A stretch of DNA of 57,454 nt, from assembly GCA_017555085.1 (NCBI GenBank), contig JAFZHD010000052.1, positions 1 through 57,454 on the forward strand, written 5' to 3'. Below are positions 16,318 through 24,882 of the stretch, one piece after another; position 1 is the first letter of the stretch, and every line of letters begins with the position of its first letter. Source of the DNA: Muribaculaceae bacterium (lineage in GTDB: Bacteria > Bacteroidota > Bacteroidia > Bacteroidales > Muribaculaceae). A model generated the notes under the pieces. The model ran no database searches, was not told the origin of the DNA, and worked only from the letters and a program-made list of their open reading frames with translations. Both the position numbers and the translations under genes were made by a program.

Positions 16318-18708
16318 CTAATTGAAGAATTTGATGCCGATAAAGAATGTGCGTGGCGATGTGGGACCATAGAAATAGCCCGAGTCGCGATATGCGCCTT
16401 TGTCAAGGTCTTTTTGAAATTGGTTGAGAATGTTTTGCAATCCGGCATTTACTTGGAGTTTCAAGTGGTCGTCAAGCACTATGGTGTAACCAAATTTTGC
16501 GTTGAGGTCAAAGAACGCCGGTGTGCGTTCAAGCACATCTTGTGTTATATATGTATAAGGATAATCGGCAGGGATTTCCGACATGTCGGGGGCGAAGTGA
16601 GGCACATACATTTTGCCTGTATATACGCCCGACAACGACCAGTCAAAGTTGCGGAACGGCGAGCCACTCAATGTGAAATAACCATAATAGTCGGGGGTGC
16701 GCCACATGTTTTTCGTGGGTGCAACGGCGGCATCTTCGCTCCAATACTCATATTCTTTATAACGGCTGCGTTGTGCTGTGAAGCCCAATTGCAATGCAAT
16801 GTCAGTACCATGAGCTATCTTGAAATCAAGGTTTGCACCATACACGCGCGCACCGCTACCGTTGCGGCGCTCTTGCAAATTGTTGCCCTGCTCGTCGCGG
16901 CCCAACGATTCGAGCACAAACACATCGCGCAAGTCGGTGTAAAAGCCTTCAAGCAACAAATTTGCTTGCCAATGGCCTGCTGTAAATGCCCAATCAACCG
17001 AACCGCTGAAACTGTTTGAGCGTTCAGGTTTGAGGTCGTCGGCGAGCGAAATGAGCGTACCTTCGCCACCCACAGCGGTGATGTGCAAGTCCTCGTCATA
17101 AGCTTGAGGCGCACGGAAACCGGTGGACCATGTGACGCGTGCCTGAATTTTGTCGGTGGGCTTATACATCAAGTTGAGGCGAGGGCTGACAATGGGATTT
17201 TTGATGAGATTGTGGTTATCAAGGCGCACACCAGCCAAGAGTGTAAAGTATTTCATCTTCCACTCATTTTGCAAGAATGTGCCGAAGATGCTCACCTTTT
17301 GGCGCATGTCGCGGTTGTAACCCACCATAACATCGTGCATTGAGTTGTTTTGATATTCCACACCGGCTGTGAATGTCGCGGGCGAGAACAGCACTTTGTC
17401 ATAGTTACCCACATACATACCACCCACTACCCAAGTAATATCATTTGTAGTGCCGTAAGCCATAGTGTCTTGAAGCGCACCATAATAACTGTTGCGGTCA
17501 ATGTTTTGCACAGAGGCATAAACCGACATTTTGTGCTTGTAAGTGTCAAAAAATTGGTCGTAACTTACGCCTCCGCTATTGATTATATGTTTGGTTTGCT
17601 CGGTGATATCGGTTTGGAAGGGTTCGAGGTCAAACTTGTTACCACCACGGCGAAACTCGTTGGTTGTGTGATATTCAAGATTGAGTTTGCCATAGTGCGA
17701 CGGCTTATAATAGGCATTGAGGCCAAATGTGTTGGCATTGAGCAAGCCAACTTCCGAGAATCCGTCGTCATCACGATCATAGGGGTTGCGATTGCGATAA
17801 CTTTCATACAATGCGATGCCATAAGTGCCCTCTGACGATACCAACGAGGCATTGGCGTTCATCACCTCTTCCCATGCCGAGCCGTCCATGTTTGAAATCG
17901 TGCTCGCTGCGCTAAATGAGTTCTGCACAGGCTCTTTTGTGATAATGTTGATGGTTCCGCCCACGGCATTTGCACCAAAAAGGGCCGAGCCACCACCGCG
18001 AACAACCTCTATGCGGTCAATCATGTTTACGGGTATCTGTTCAAGACCATAAACGCCCGACAATGCGCTCACCACAGGACGGCTATTGATAAGCACCTGT
18101 GAATAAGGACCTTCAAGACCGTTGATGCGCACTTGGGGAAATGCACAGTTTTGGCAGTTGTTTTCAACGCGGAGTCCCGACTGATAGTTGAGAGTCTTGG
18201 CGAGATCGGTCGAGTTGGTGCGTTCAAATAATTTCTCGTTCAACACATTAACCACCACGGGAGCCTCACATCGTTTCACCGCATTGCGACTTGCCGACAC
18301 CACAACCTCTTCGGTTACGATACCCTGCACAGTCATGTAAACATGCAATTCGACCGGTTTGTCTTTTTTCACGGCCACTTTTTGTTCCTTGGCTTCATAG
18401 CCAATAAGTTGCACTTTGAGTGTGTATTGACCTTCTGGCAAGTTGGTAAACTGAAACATGCCATATTCATCGGCGTTGACACCTTGGCCTGTTTCGACAA
18501 TCAGCACCGATGCAAAGGGCACATCATCTTCGGTTTCATCTTCCACGACATGGCCATAAATAGCATTGGCCTGACGATATTGATGTTTGGGGTTAAAACA
18601 AGTGTTATCTTTACAGTTATAGTCATTATGACGATGGCTGTGTGACTGTGCACACAACACAACACAGCCTACGGCAACAGCCGCAAGCGTTGATAAAAAT
18701 CTTTTCAT
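16318..18708 (-). CDS. TonB-dependent outer-membrane receptor, probable metal or metal-chelate uptake
   Basis: 796 residues. A signal peptide (1-20) is followed by a His- and Cys-containing segment (SHSHRHNDYNCKDNTCFNPKHQYRQ begins at about 22). A carboxypeptidase-regulatory-like beta domain lies at about 48-130 (VPFASVLIVETGQGVNADEYG). The plug domain includes VVVSASRNAVKRCEAPVVVNVL, INGLEGPYSQVLINSRPV and RIEVVRGGGSALFGANAVGGTINIITK. The 22-strand barrel ends in RTFFIGIKFFN. It has the form of BtuB/FepA-like receptors rather than SusC. The histidine-rich segment and the His-rich protein encoded just upstream suggest zinc, copper or another metal, which is an inference. Confidence 0.88.
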   Translation of the reverse strand: MKRFLSTLAAVAVGCVVLCAQSHSHRHNDYNCKDNTCFNPKHQYRQANAIYGHVVEDETEDDVPFASVLIVETGQGVNADEYGMFQFTNLPEGQYTLKVQLIGYEAKEQKVAVKKDKPVELHVYMTVQGIVTEEVVVSASRNAVKRCEAPVVVNVLNEKLFERTNSTDLAKTLNYQSGLRVENNCQNCAFPQVRINGLEGPYSQVLINSRPVVSALSGVYGLEQIPVNMIDRIEVVRGGGSALFGANAVGGTINIITKEPVQNSFSAASTISNMDGSAWEEVMNANASLVSSEGTYGIALYESYRNRNPYDRDDDGFSEVGLLNANTFGLNAYYKPSHYGKLNLEYHTTNEFRRGGNKFDLEPFQTDITEQTKHIINSGGVSYDQFFDTYKHKMSVYASVQNIDRNSYYGALQDTMAYGTTNDITWVVGGMYVGNYDKVLFSPATFTAGVEYQNNSMHDVMVGYNRDMRQKVSIFGTFLQNEWKMKYFTLLAGVRLDNHNLIKNPIVSPRLNLMYKPTDKIQARVTWSTGFRAPQAYDEDLHITAVGGEGTLISLADDLKPERSNSFSGSVDWAFTAGHWQANLLLEGFYTDLRDVFVLESLGRDEQGNNLQERRNGSGARVYGANLDFKIAHGTDIALQLGFTAQRSRYKEYEYWSEDAAVAPTKNMWRTPDYYGYFTLSGSPFRNFDWSLSGVYTGKMYVPHFAPDMSEIPADYPYTYITQDVLERTPAFFDLNAKFGYTIVLDDHLKLQVNAGLQNILNQFQKDLDKGAYRDSGYFYGPTSPRTFFIGIKFFN

Positions 18709-18724
18709 TTGGTTTATTATTGAA

Positions 18725-18795
18725 TGTTGCTAATGAGGGATTTACACAGTAATCCCTTAATGTCGGTCAGAGCAGAGAGACTAATATTAGCAACA
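18725..18795 (-). promoter_or_regulatory. Intergenic inverted repeat between the His-rich gene and the TonB receptor
   Basis: TGTTGCTAAT (18725-18734) and ATTAGCAACA (18786-18795) are perfect complements and enclose a second pair, GGGATT (18737-18742) / AATCCC (18751-18756). On the mRNA this would fold as a long stem-loop covering the stop codon of the upstream gene and the leader of the receptor. It may control the expression ratio of the two genes; there is no T tract. Confidence 0.45.
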
Positions 18796-19131
18796 AACGG
18801 GCGGAGCGCGAAATCCATGTTCACCAAGCGCGACAAACAGCGAAAACGCCGCATCGGCAACAAGGCCGATAGTGGCCACACTTTCATAAACCACAAACTC
18901 GGCATCGGCGCTGTTGGCTTCTTCACCAACAAAAGACGACAAATGGCCCAAGGCAAATATCTGGGCATCACTGTGGCTGTGGGCTTGGCTATTGTAAGGG
19001 TGTGAGTGAGTAATAACGCGACCGTCAATATCGTGAGCGTGGGTAAAGAGGGTTGTTCCTGCCTGATAAGACAAGAACAGCATCAGCATAAACGCTGACA
19101 TTATCACGCTAAATTTTGACTGTTGTTTCAC
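18787..19131 (-). CDS. His-rich exported small protein
   Basis: 114 residues. An N-terminal hydrophobic segment (SVIMSAFMLMLFLSYQAG) acts as a signal or anchor. It is followed by HAHD, ITHSHPYNSQAHSHSD and later FALGHL, and the protein ends PPVCC. The spaced His residues and the terminal Cys pair point to metal binding in the periplasm. It is encoded upstream of the TonB receptor, separated by 78 nt, and probably shares its transcript. Similar small His-rich proteins accompany metal-related TonB receptors in Bacteroidales; I cannot name the family. Confidence 0.75.
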   Translation of the reverse strand: MKQQSKFSVIMSAFMLMLFLSYQAGTTLFTHAHDIDGRVITHSHPYNSQAHSHSDAQIFALGHLSSFVGEEANSADAEFVVYESVATIGLVADAAFSLFVALGEHGFRAPPVCC

Positions 19132-19151
19132 TTATTTTGAATTTCGGACTG

Positions 19152-19159
19152 CAAAGTTA
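19152..19159 (-). promoter_or_regulatory. -7 box for the His-rich protein and TonB receptor
   Basis: TAACTTTG on the minus strand (CAAAGTTA on plus), 20 nt before the start codon at 19131. Confidence 0.65.
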
Positions 19160-19223
19160 GCAATTTTCGCCCATTTCTTAAAAGAAAATATGCCATTTTC
19201 AGGCAAATTTAGGCCGAAACCTC

Positions 19224-19254
19224 TTGACAAAGGGGCTTTGATTTACTATCTTTG
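19224..19254 (+). promoter_or_regulatory. Promoter of the ftsX-queA operon
   Basis: TTG (19224-19226) and TATCTTTG (19247-19254) are separated by 20 nt. The expected transcription start near 19260 lies downstream of the first in-frame ATG (19190), which decides the ftsX start at 19292. Confidence 0.8.
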
Positions 19255-19291
19255 CAGTTTATTAGGGTTATTGTGGCCCTATGAGTATATT

Positions 19292-20164
19292 ATGGAGAAA
19301 AAACGACATAAAGGCATATCAACTTTCAGCGCACAAATCACCTCGACCATTAGTGTCGCATTGGTGTTAATGTTGCTCGGCATCATCGCGTTGCTCGGCA
19401 TTGCCGCCAAGGCTACAACCGACAACATTCGCCAAAACATGGGCTTTGACATCATTCTCGCCGAGAATGCGTCAGACGCCGATGCCAACCGCATCAAGCA
19501 GACTTTGTTGCACGCCGACTATGTTTCAAGCACCAAGTTTATCTCGGCACAAGATGCCATCAACAAGTGGCAGGAAGACACCGGCGAAGACCTCATCGCA
19601 TTGTTAGGAGTCAACCCGTTCAGTCCCGAATTTGAGGTTCGTGTAAAGGCACAATATGCCGACATTGACAGCATCGGCAACATTGTCACCCAGTTTGAGC
19701 GCATGCCGTCAGTAGCCGAAATCAACGTTCACACACAGATTGTCGAATCAATCAACGACAACATTCGCAACATTGCCGTGATACTGCTCGTCATTTCGGC
19801 CGCATTGCTACTCATCTCGTTTGTGCTGATAAACAACACCGTGCGACTCACCATCTATTCGCGCCGTTTCATCATTCACACCATGAAACTAGTGGGCGCA
19901 ACAGCCGGGTTTATTCGCCGTCCGTTCATCATCAACAACATCATTCACGGCATCATAGCCGCATTGGTGGCAATACTCCTGCTCTCAGGACTATTCTTCT
20001 ACATCAAATCGCTCGATCCCTCAATCATCGACATTATCACTTACAACTCGCTGATATATGTTTTTGCAGCATTAATTGCTGCCGGCATCGCAATCTGCGC
20101 CATTGCGGCATTATTAGCCACTAACAAATATCTGCGACTCGATTATGACGACATGTTCAAATAA
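19292..20164 (+). CDS. ftsX: FtsX, cell-division ABC-transporter-like permease
   Basis: 290 residues from the ATG at 19292 (MEKKRHKGISTFSAQ). A first membrane segment (about 18-40) is followed by the extracellular domain with the IISxEEA-like pattern seen here as TKFISAQDAINKWQEDTGEDL, then three membrane segments in the FtsX permease domain (VILLVISAALLLISFVLINN, RRFIIHTMKLVGATAGFIRRPF, then the last two helices). FtsX works with FtsE to activate peptidoglycan hydrolases at division. No ftsE is present here, as is usual for Bacteroidetes, where the two genes are unlinked. Confidence 0.93.
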   Translation: MEKKRHKGISTFSAQITSTISVALVLMLLGIIALLGIAAKATTDNIRQNMGFDIILAENASDADANRIKQTLLHADYVSSTKFISAQDAINKWQEDTGEDLIALLGVNPFSPEFEVRVKAQYADIDSIGNIVTQFERMPSVAEINVHTQIVESINDNIRNIAVILLVISAALLLISFVLINNTVRLTIYSRRFIIHTMKLVGATAGFIRRPFIINNIIHGIIAALVAILLLSGLFFYIKSLDPSIIDIITYNSLIYVFAALIAAGIAICAIAALLATNKYLRLDYDDMFK

Positions 20165-20188
20165 GCAAACTATCTTTCTACAATAAAA

Positions 20189-20440
20189 ATGAAACAATTA
20201 GACGAAAACAACAAACCCTCTCTCCCGTTGACAAAAGCCAACTTTATTTTCATGGCTATTGCCGGCCTTTTAATCATCGTCGGCTTTCTGCTCATGGTTG
20301 GCGACAGTTCTACAACCGAAGCATTCAACCCCGACATTTTCAGCACACGCCGCATCGTTGTGGGTCCGACCATCGCATTCATCGGCTTTGTTGCCATGGG
20401 AGTTGCAATCATATATCGTCCACGCAAGAAAAACGACTAA
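20189..20440 (+). CDS. DUF3098 small membrane protein
   Basis: 83 residues with two membrane segments (about 18-40 and 55-75) joined by GDSSTTEAFNPDIFSTRRIVVGP, the recognisable DUF3098 pattern. It is placed between ftsX and uppP as in most Bacteroidetes. The conserved linkage suggests a role in cell envelope synthesis or division, but no function is known. Confidence 0.9.
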   Translation: MKQLDENNKPSLPLTKANFIFMAIAGLLIIVGFLLMVGDSSTTEAFNPDIFSTRRIVVGPTIAFIGFVAMGVAIIYRPRKKND

Positions 20441-20446
20441 CAAGCA

Positions 20447-21292
20447 ATGGATATATTTCAGTCAATCATTATTGCCATAGTCGAAGGGCTTACCGAATTT
20501 TTGCCCGTTTCATCAACCGGCCACATGATTATAGCCCAAAACCTCTTGGGCGTTGAAAGCACCGACTATGTTAAAGCGTTCACTTTCATCATTCAGTTTG
20601 GCGCAATCTTGTCGGTTGTGTGGCTTTATTGGAAACGCTTTTTCCGCCTCAATCACAGCCCCGCACCCGAGGACGCATCAACATTGCGCCGCTTGCTGCA
20701 CCGCTATGACTTTTATTGGAAACTGTTTATCGCATTCATACCCGCCGCAGTGTTGGGCTTGGTGTTCAACGACTTTATCGACGAAATGCTCGAAAAAGTG
20801 TGGGTAGTGGCACTTATGCTCGTTTTGGGCGGCGTGTTCATGCTCTTCTGCGATAAAATTTTCAACAAAGGTAGCGAGGACACACCCTTGACCGAAAAAC
20901 GCGCGTTTATGGTAGGTTTGTTCCAATGCATTTCAATGATACCCGGTGTGTCACGCTCAATGGCAACCATCGTGGGCGGTATGGCACAAAAAATGACACG
21001 TAAGGCCGCTGCCGAGTTTTCATTTTTCCTCGCAGTACCCACCATGCTCGGCGCCACTGTTTACAAAGCCTACAAACTCGTTAAAGTTGGCGGCGTTGAA
21101 CTCATCACCGACAACATGACAACCCTCATCGTGGGCAATGTTGTAGCATTTATCGTGGCATTGCTCGCCATCAAATTTTTCATCAACTTTGTGTCAAAAC
21201 ACGGCTTTATGGCTTTTGGCTGGTATCGCATCGTCGTTGGCGGTGCTATCCTCATCATGCTCGCTTGTGGTGTTGACCTTCAAATCATGTAA
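20447..21292 (+). CDS. uppP: UppP, undecaprenyl-diphosphatase
   Basis: 281 residues of the BacA/UppP family. The two signature regions are present: [15 protein letters not shown] (about 15-29) and [13 protein letters not shown] near residue 166, each with the glutamate/serine/arginine set of the active site. About eight membrane segments. It dephosphorylates undecaprenyl pyrophosphate to recycle the lipid carrier of peptidoglycan synthesis and gives low-level bacitracin resistance. Only 6 nt separate it from the DUF3098 gene and 5 nt from truB. Confidence 0.96.
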   Translation: MDIFQSIIIAIVEGLTEFLPVSSTGHMIIAQNLLGVESTDYVKAFTFIIQFGAILSVVWLYWKRFFRLNHSPAPEDASTLRRLLHRYDFYWKLFIAFIPAAVLGLVFNDFIDEMLEKVWVVALMLVLGGVFMLFCDKIFNKGSEDTPLTEKRAFMVGLFQCISMIPGVSRSMATIVGGMAQKMTRKAAAEFSFFLAVPTMLGATVYKAYKLVKVGGVELITDNMTTLIVGNVVAFIVALLAIKFFINFVSKHGFMAFGWYRIVVGGAILIMLACGVDLQIM

Positions 21293-21297
21293 CGACT

Positions 21298-22014
21298 ATG
21301 TTCGACCCCTTAAAAGGAGAAATAATATATATTGACAAGCCCTTGCATTGGACCTCGTTTGATGCAGTGAAACGCATTCGCGGCACATTGACACGCCGAC
21401 TCAAAGTCAAGAAACTAAAAGTGGGCCATGCCGGAACACTCGACCCCTTGGCAACCGGAGTGATGATTATCTGCACAGGCAAGGCGACCAAACGCATCGA
21501 CGAGTTGCAAGCCGGCGTAAAAGAATATATCGCCACAATCGCTCTCGGCGCGACAACACCCTCGTTTGACCTCGAAACCGAAATTGACGCCACCTATCCC
21601 ACCGACCACATCACAAAAGAGTTGGTCGAAGAAACACTCACCCGCTTTACAGGCGAAATCGAGCAGGTGCCACCGGCATTCTCGGCCTGCAAGGTCGACG
21701 GCAAACGCGCCTATAAAATGGCTCGCAAAGGCCAAGAAGTGGAACTCAAAGCCAAATTGCTCGTTATCGACGAAATCGAATTGCTCGAATACTCGCCCAC
21801 AAGCATCGTGGTGAGAGTGGTGTGCAGCAAAGGCACCTACATCCGTGCTCTCGCTCGCGACATCGGCCAAGCCCTCAACTCGGGCGGCCACCTCACAGCA
21901 TTGCGCCGCACCCGCGTGGGCAACATCTCAATCGACCAATGCATGGCCGTGGAACAAGCCATTGATATGCTCCAGAATGCCGAGGTAGTGATGCCTCAAA
22001 ACGACAATGAATAA
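21298..22014 (+). CDS. truB: TruB, tRNA pseudouridine-55 synthase
   Basis: 238 residues. The catalytic Asp is D49 in KVGHAGTLDPLATG. The opening GEIIYIDKPLHWTSFDAV and the later AFSACKVDGKRAYKMARKG and CSKGTYIRALARDIG are standard for TruB. The C-terminal PUA domain found in the E. coli enzyme is short or absent, as in many Bacteroidetes. It makes the T-loop pseudouridine 55 in tRNA. Confidence 0.96.
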   Translation: MFDPLKGEIIYIDKPLHWTSFDAVKRIRGTLTRRLKVKKLKVGHAGTLDPLATGVMIICTGKATKRIDELQAGVKEYIATIALGATTPSFDLETEIDATYPTDHITKELVEETLTRFTGEIEQVPPAFSACKVDGKRAYKMARKGQEVELKAKLLVIDEIELLEYSPTSIVVRVVCSKGTYIRALARDIGQALNSGGHLTALRRTRVGNISIDQCMAVEQAIDMLQNAEVVMPQNDNE

Positions 22015-22035
22015 TTAATTAACACATATATCGAT

Positions 22036-23085
22036 ATGAAATTATCAGAATTCAAATTTGATTTACCCGAAGAACTCATCGCACAAGAGCCCGCTCGTCA
22101 ACGCGATGAATCGCGCCTCATGGTACTCAACAAGAAAACCGGCGAAATCGAACACCGCATCTTCAAAGAAGTAATCAACTACTTTGACGAAGGCGACATG
22201 TTCATTTTCAACGACACCCAAGTATTCCCCGCCAAACTCGACGGCAACAAAGAAAAAACAGGAGCACGCATCGAGGTATTCTTGTTGCGCGAATTGAACT
22301 CTGAACACAAACTTTGGGATGTGCTTGTTGAGCCCGCACGAAAAATTCGCATCGGCAACAAATTGTATTTTGGAGAAGACGAATCGATGGTTGCCGAGGT
22401 TATCGACAACACCACTTCACGCGGCCGCACATTGCGTTTCCTCTATGACGGCAGCCACGAAGAATTCAAAGAAGCCCTTTTCAAACTCGGCATGACACCT
22501 CTGCCCGACTACATCACACGCCCCGCCACCGAAGAAGATGCCGAGCGTTACCAATGCATCTTTGCCAAAAATGAGGGTGCAGTTGTTGCTCCCGCAGCAG
22601 GTATGCACTTCAGCCGCGAATTGCTCAAACGCATGGAAATCAAAGGCATCAGCCAAGAATTTCTCACCCTCCACTCAGGATTGGGCAACTTCCGTGAAAT
22701 CGATGTTGAAGACCTCACAAAACACCGCATGGACTCGGAACAAATGGAAGTTTCGCCCGAACTCGTTGAGCATGTAAACAAAGCCAAAGACGAAGAGCGC
22801 CAAGTGTGTGCAGTCGGCACATCAGTACTCCGCGGTATGGCAAGCGCAGTGAGCATGGGCGGCCACCTCAAAACATACACTGGTTGGACCAACAAGTTCA
22901 TCTTCCCCCCCTATGAATTTACCGTTGCGACTGCGCTCATCACCAACTTCCACCTCCCCTACTCAACAATGTTGATGATGGCTACTGCATTTGGCGGTTA
23001 TGAAAATGTAATGAAAGCCTATGAAGTTGCCGTGAAAGAAGGCTACCGCTTTGGCGCATACGGCGACGCTATGCTCATCATCTAA
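22036..23085 (+). CDS. queA: QueA, S-adenosylmethionine:tRNA ribosyltransferase-isomerase
   Basis: 349 residues, full length. Typical motifs are [21 protein letters not shown] at the start (about 7-27), [16 protein letters not shown], and [13 protein letters not shown] with the downstream [15 protein letters not shown] segment and the [17 protein letters not shown] motif. It makes epoxyqueuosine in tRNA. It follows truB in the same operon; both modify tRNA. Confidence 0.96.
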   Translation: MKLSEFKFDLPEELIAQEPARQRDESRLMVLNKKTGEIEHRIFKEVINYFDEGDMFIFNDTQVFPAKLDGNKEKTGARIEVFLLRELNSEHKLWDVLVEPARKIRIGNKLYFGEDESMVAEVIDNTTSRGRTLRFLYDGSHEEFKEALFKLGMTPLPDYITRPATEEDAERYQCIFAKNEGAVVAPAAGMHFSRELLKRMEIKGISQEFLTLHSGLGNFREIDVEDLTKHRMDSEQMEVSPELVEHVNKAKDEERQVCAVGTSVLRGMASAVSMGGHLKTYTGWTNKFIFPPYEFTVATALITNFHLPYSTMLMMATAFGGYENVMKAYEVAVKEGYRFGAYGDAMLII

Positions 23086-23100
23086 CCGATTGTATTCGAC

Positions 23101-23652
23101 ATGATTATAAACGAACGACAAAGCCGTCATGAGCAAGTGCTTGTGGCGGCTCGTCAAATAATGACAGCCGCACGCACAGCCCCCAAGGCCAAAGGCGTTG
23201 ACATCATCGAAATCGCGCTCATCGAGGGCGACGACCTCAAAACATTGTCTGACAAAATGATAGCGATGGTTGAGCAACACGGCATGAAATTCTTTTTGCG
23301 AGATGCCGACAACATTCTCAACGCCGAGTGTGTAATCGTTATTGGCACACAAGCCATGCCCCACGGCCTCAACTGCGGCCACTGCGGATTTGCCGTCTGC
23401 GCCGAAAAGCCCGATGCCGTTCCGTGTGCCATCAACAGCACCGATGTGGGCATCGCCCTCGGCTCGGCAACAGCCATGGCAGCCGACTTGCGCCTCGACA
23501 CTCGCATCATGTTCTCGGCCGGACTTGCAGCACAGCAACTCGGCATATTGCCCGGTTGCCAACAAGTGTTTGCGATAGCCGTTGCGGCATCATCAAAAAA
23601 TCCGTTCTTTGACCGCAAGCCCAAGGAAAATCCCGAATCACAAGAAAAATAA
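23101..23652 (+). CDS. DUF2148 ferredoxin-like domain protein
   Basis: 183 residues. The family features are the opening ERQSRHEQVLVAARQIMTAARTAPKAKG, and a Cys cluster in LNCGHCGFAVCAEKP with a later Cys in DAVPCAINSTDVGIALGSA. The cysteines could hold a metal or iron-sulphur cluster. The function of DUF2148 proteins is unknown. It closes the ftsX-queA operon (15 nt after queA). Confidence 0.85.
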   Translation: MIINERQSRHEQVLVAARQIMTAARTAPKAKGVDIIEIALIEGDDLKTLSDKMIAMVEQHGMKFFLRDADNILNAECVIVIGTQAMPHGLNCGHCGFAVCAEKPDAVPCAINSTDVGIALGSATAMAADLRLDTRIMFSAGLAAQQLGILPGCQQVFAIAVAASSKNPFFDRKPKENPESQEK

Positions 23653-23658
23653 AGGGAA

Positions 23659-23992
23659 TTATAACTTTGTTGGCACAATTATTGGTATAACAAGCTTATT
23701 ATCAAATCCTCACCCCCTCCGAATTGCATTCGCAATTCTGGTACGATGAGTCTCGCAATCGTGCAACCGGCAAGCCGACAAGCACTGCTCGCTCACTCGT
23801 GAGCTAAAGGTTCCCCCTATCCACTTCGTGGCAGAGGGACACTTGACAATATTACGGCCCAGAAAGTACTAGGTTTGTGCGCCAGCAAGTCCTCCACTGC
23901 TTTTCGCGGAGAAATTTCGGAGCAAAAAATAGGGGAGGTGGGGCAAAGCCCCGGAGGGGTTGGGTATAAACTATGTGCCAACAAGTATATAA
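23659..23992. repeat. MITE-like hairpin-rich element with inverted-repeat ends
   Basis: The ends TTATAACTTTGTTGGCACA (23659-23677) and TGTGCCAACAAGTATATAA (23974-23992) are inverted repeats with 16 of 19 matches, including an 11-bp perfect core. Inside is a second imperfect inverted pair (CCTCACCCCCTCC at 23708-23720 and GGAGGGGTTGGG at 23953-23964). Between them are several hairpins: GAATTGC-ATTC-GCAATTC (23721-23738), GCTCAC-TC-GTGAGC, CCAC-TTC-GTGG, and GGGGC-AAA-GCCCC (23940-23952). No coding frame is supported. I see no clear target-site duplication. It looks like a non-autonomous mobile or REP-type repeat; copy number cannot be judged from one window. Confidence 0.55.
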
Positions 23993-24020
23993 TAGCCTAA
24001 ATAAAAGTAAACGACTACTC

Positions 24021-24055
24021 AAACGCTCTTTTCAATCACGAAAGGGGCGTTTTTG
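24021..24055. terminator. Bidirectional terminator between the ftsX-queA operon and yigZ
   Basis: A 12-bp stem with two G-U pairs, AAACGCTCTTTT (24021-24032) / AAAGGGGCGTTT (24041-24052), followed by a T run. It ends just before the yigZ stop codon on the other strand. Confidence 0.65.
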
Positions 24056-24057
24056 TA

Positions 24058-24654
24058 TCAGTCACGAAATGTAACGCCATCAATATCGGCCAATCGGTTG
24101 GCAAGGCCCTCACGGTGGTCAGCGCGAATGCTCAAAATCATAGCGCAAGAATTGTCAAAAGTCTGCTCCACAATCTTGACGCCGGTATCTTTCACCACGC
24201 GCATCACATCGTTCATCGACAAATAAGGGAAAGTGAACGACACCTCGGCCATTTCGTGGCACTCGATAATCGTTCCGGCCTGAATGGCCTCACGAGCAGC
24301 CTCACGATAGGCGACAATCAGCCCCGATGTACCGAGTTTAATGCCGCCAAAATATCTCACCACTATAATCACTACATTGGTGAGGTTAAACGAGTTGATT
24401 TGCCCCAAGATGGGCTTACCGGCAGTTCCGCTCGGCTCACCGTTGTCATTGCTGAGAAACTCGGTGCGTGCTGCGCCAATCATATAAGCCCAACACACAT
24501 GACGGGCGTCAAAATACTCCTTCTGATAACGAGCCACCACAGCCTTGGCCTCAACAGCCGAGGTCACAGGCACGGCAAAGGAGATGAACTTGCTCATCTT
24601 CTCCTTATACAAGCCCTCACTGGGCGACTCCAATGTATAGAAGGTATCTGACAT
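24058..24654 (-). CDS. yigZ: YigZ/IMPACT family protein
   Basis: 198 residues. The N-terminal IMPACT domain (UPF0029) shows KMSKFISFAVPV, HVCWAYMIG, NDNGEPSGTAGKPILGQI and NVVIIVVRYFGGIKLGTSGL, all conserved in YigZ. The C-terminal part is the DUF1949 domain. The function is uncertain; eukaryotic IMPACT regulates translation through GCN2, and bacterial YigZ binds nucleic acid weakly. Single gene with its own promoter at 24676-24683. Confidence 0.93.
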   Translation of the reverse strand: MSDTFYTLESPSEGLYKEKMSKFISFAVPVTSAVEAKAVVARYQKEYFDARHVCWAYMIGAARTEFLSNDNGEPSGTAGKPILGQINSFNLTNVVIIVVRYFGGIKLGTSGLIVAYREAAREAIQAGTIIECHEMAEVSFTFPYLSMNDVMRVVKDTGVKIVEQTFDNSCAMILSIRADHREGLANRLADIDGVTFRD

Positions 24655-24675
24655 AACTTTTGGCTAATTACACCA

Positions 24676-24683
24676 CAAAATTA
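24676..24683 (-). promoter_or_regulatory. -7 box for yigZ
   Basis: TAATTTTG on the minus strand (CAAAATTA on plus), 21 nt before the ATG at 24654. Confidence 0.6.
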
Positions 24684-24837
24684 GGCAAATAATGCGTCAC
24701 TCGCAAATATAGCCACACATTCCCCTCAAAAACGACAATGAAACAAACCTAAAAATCCCGCGTTATAAATGCTCCCCTGCTATGATAGGGAAACCACATT
24801 TTATTACTACAAATAGCTATAAATCGCGCAAAATCAC

Positions 24838-24845
24838 TAATTTTG
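24838..24845 (+). promoter_or_regulatory. -7 box for the esterase-propeller gene
   Basis: TAATTTTG on the plus strand, 37 nt before the ATG at 24883. Confidence 0.6.
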
Positions 24846-24882
24846 CAAAACATTAATGCATAAAACAACCTAAAATACCATT

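Noticed and set aside
16869..17835. Long plus-strand frames across the TonB receptor
   Set aside because: They are shadows of the 796-residue minus-strand gene and lack any recognised domain.
18709..18786. Cobalamin or other riboswitch upstream of the TonB receptor
   Set aside because: The interval is only 78 nt and shows a simple nested stem, not the large conserved B12 core.
19190..19291. Longer FtsX frame
   Set aside because: A TTG-N20-TATCTTTG promoter (19224-19254) lies inside it, so the transcript would start after the upstream ATG.
23662..23669. Promoter of a separate RNA gene inside the repeat
   Set aside because: The TAACTTTG box is real as sequence, but it falls in the terminal repeat, no -33 element is clear, and no distinct gene product can be shown.
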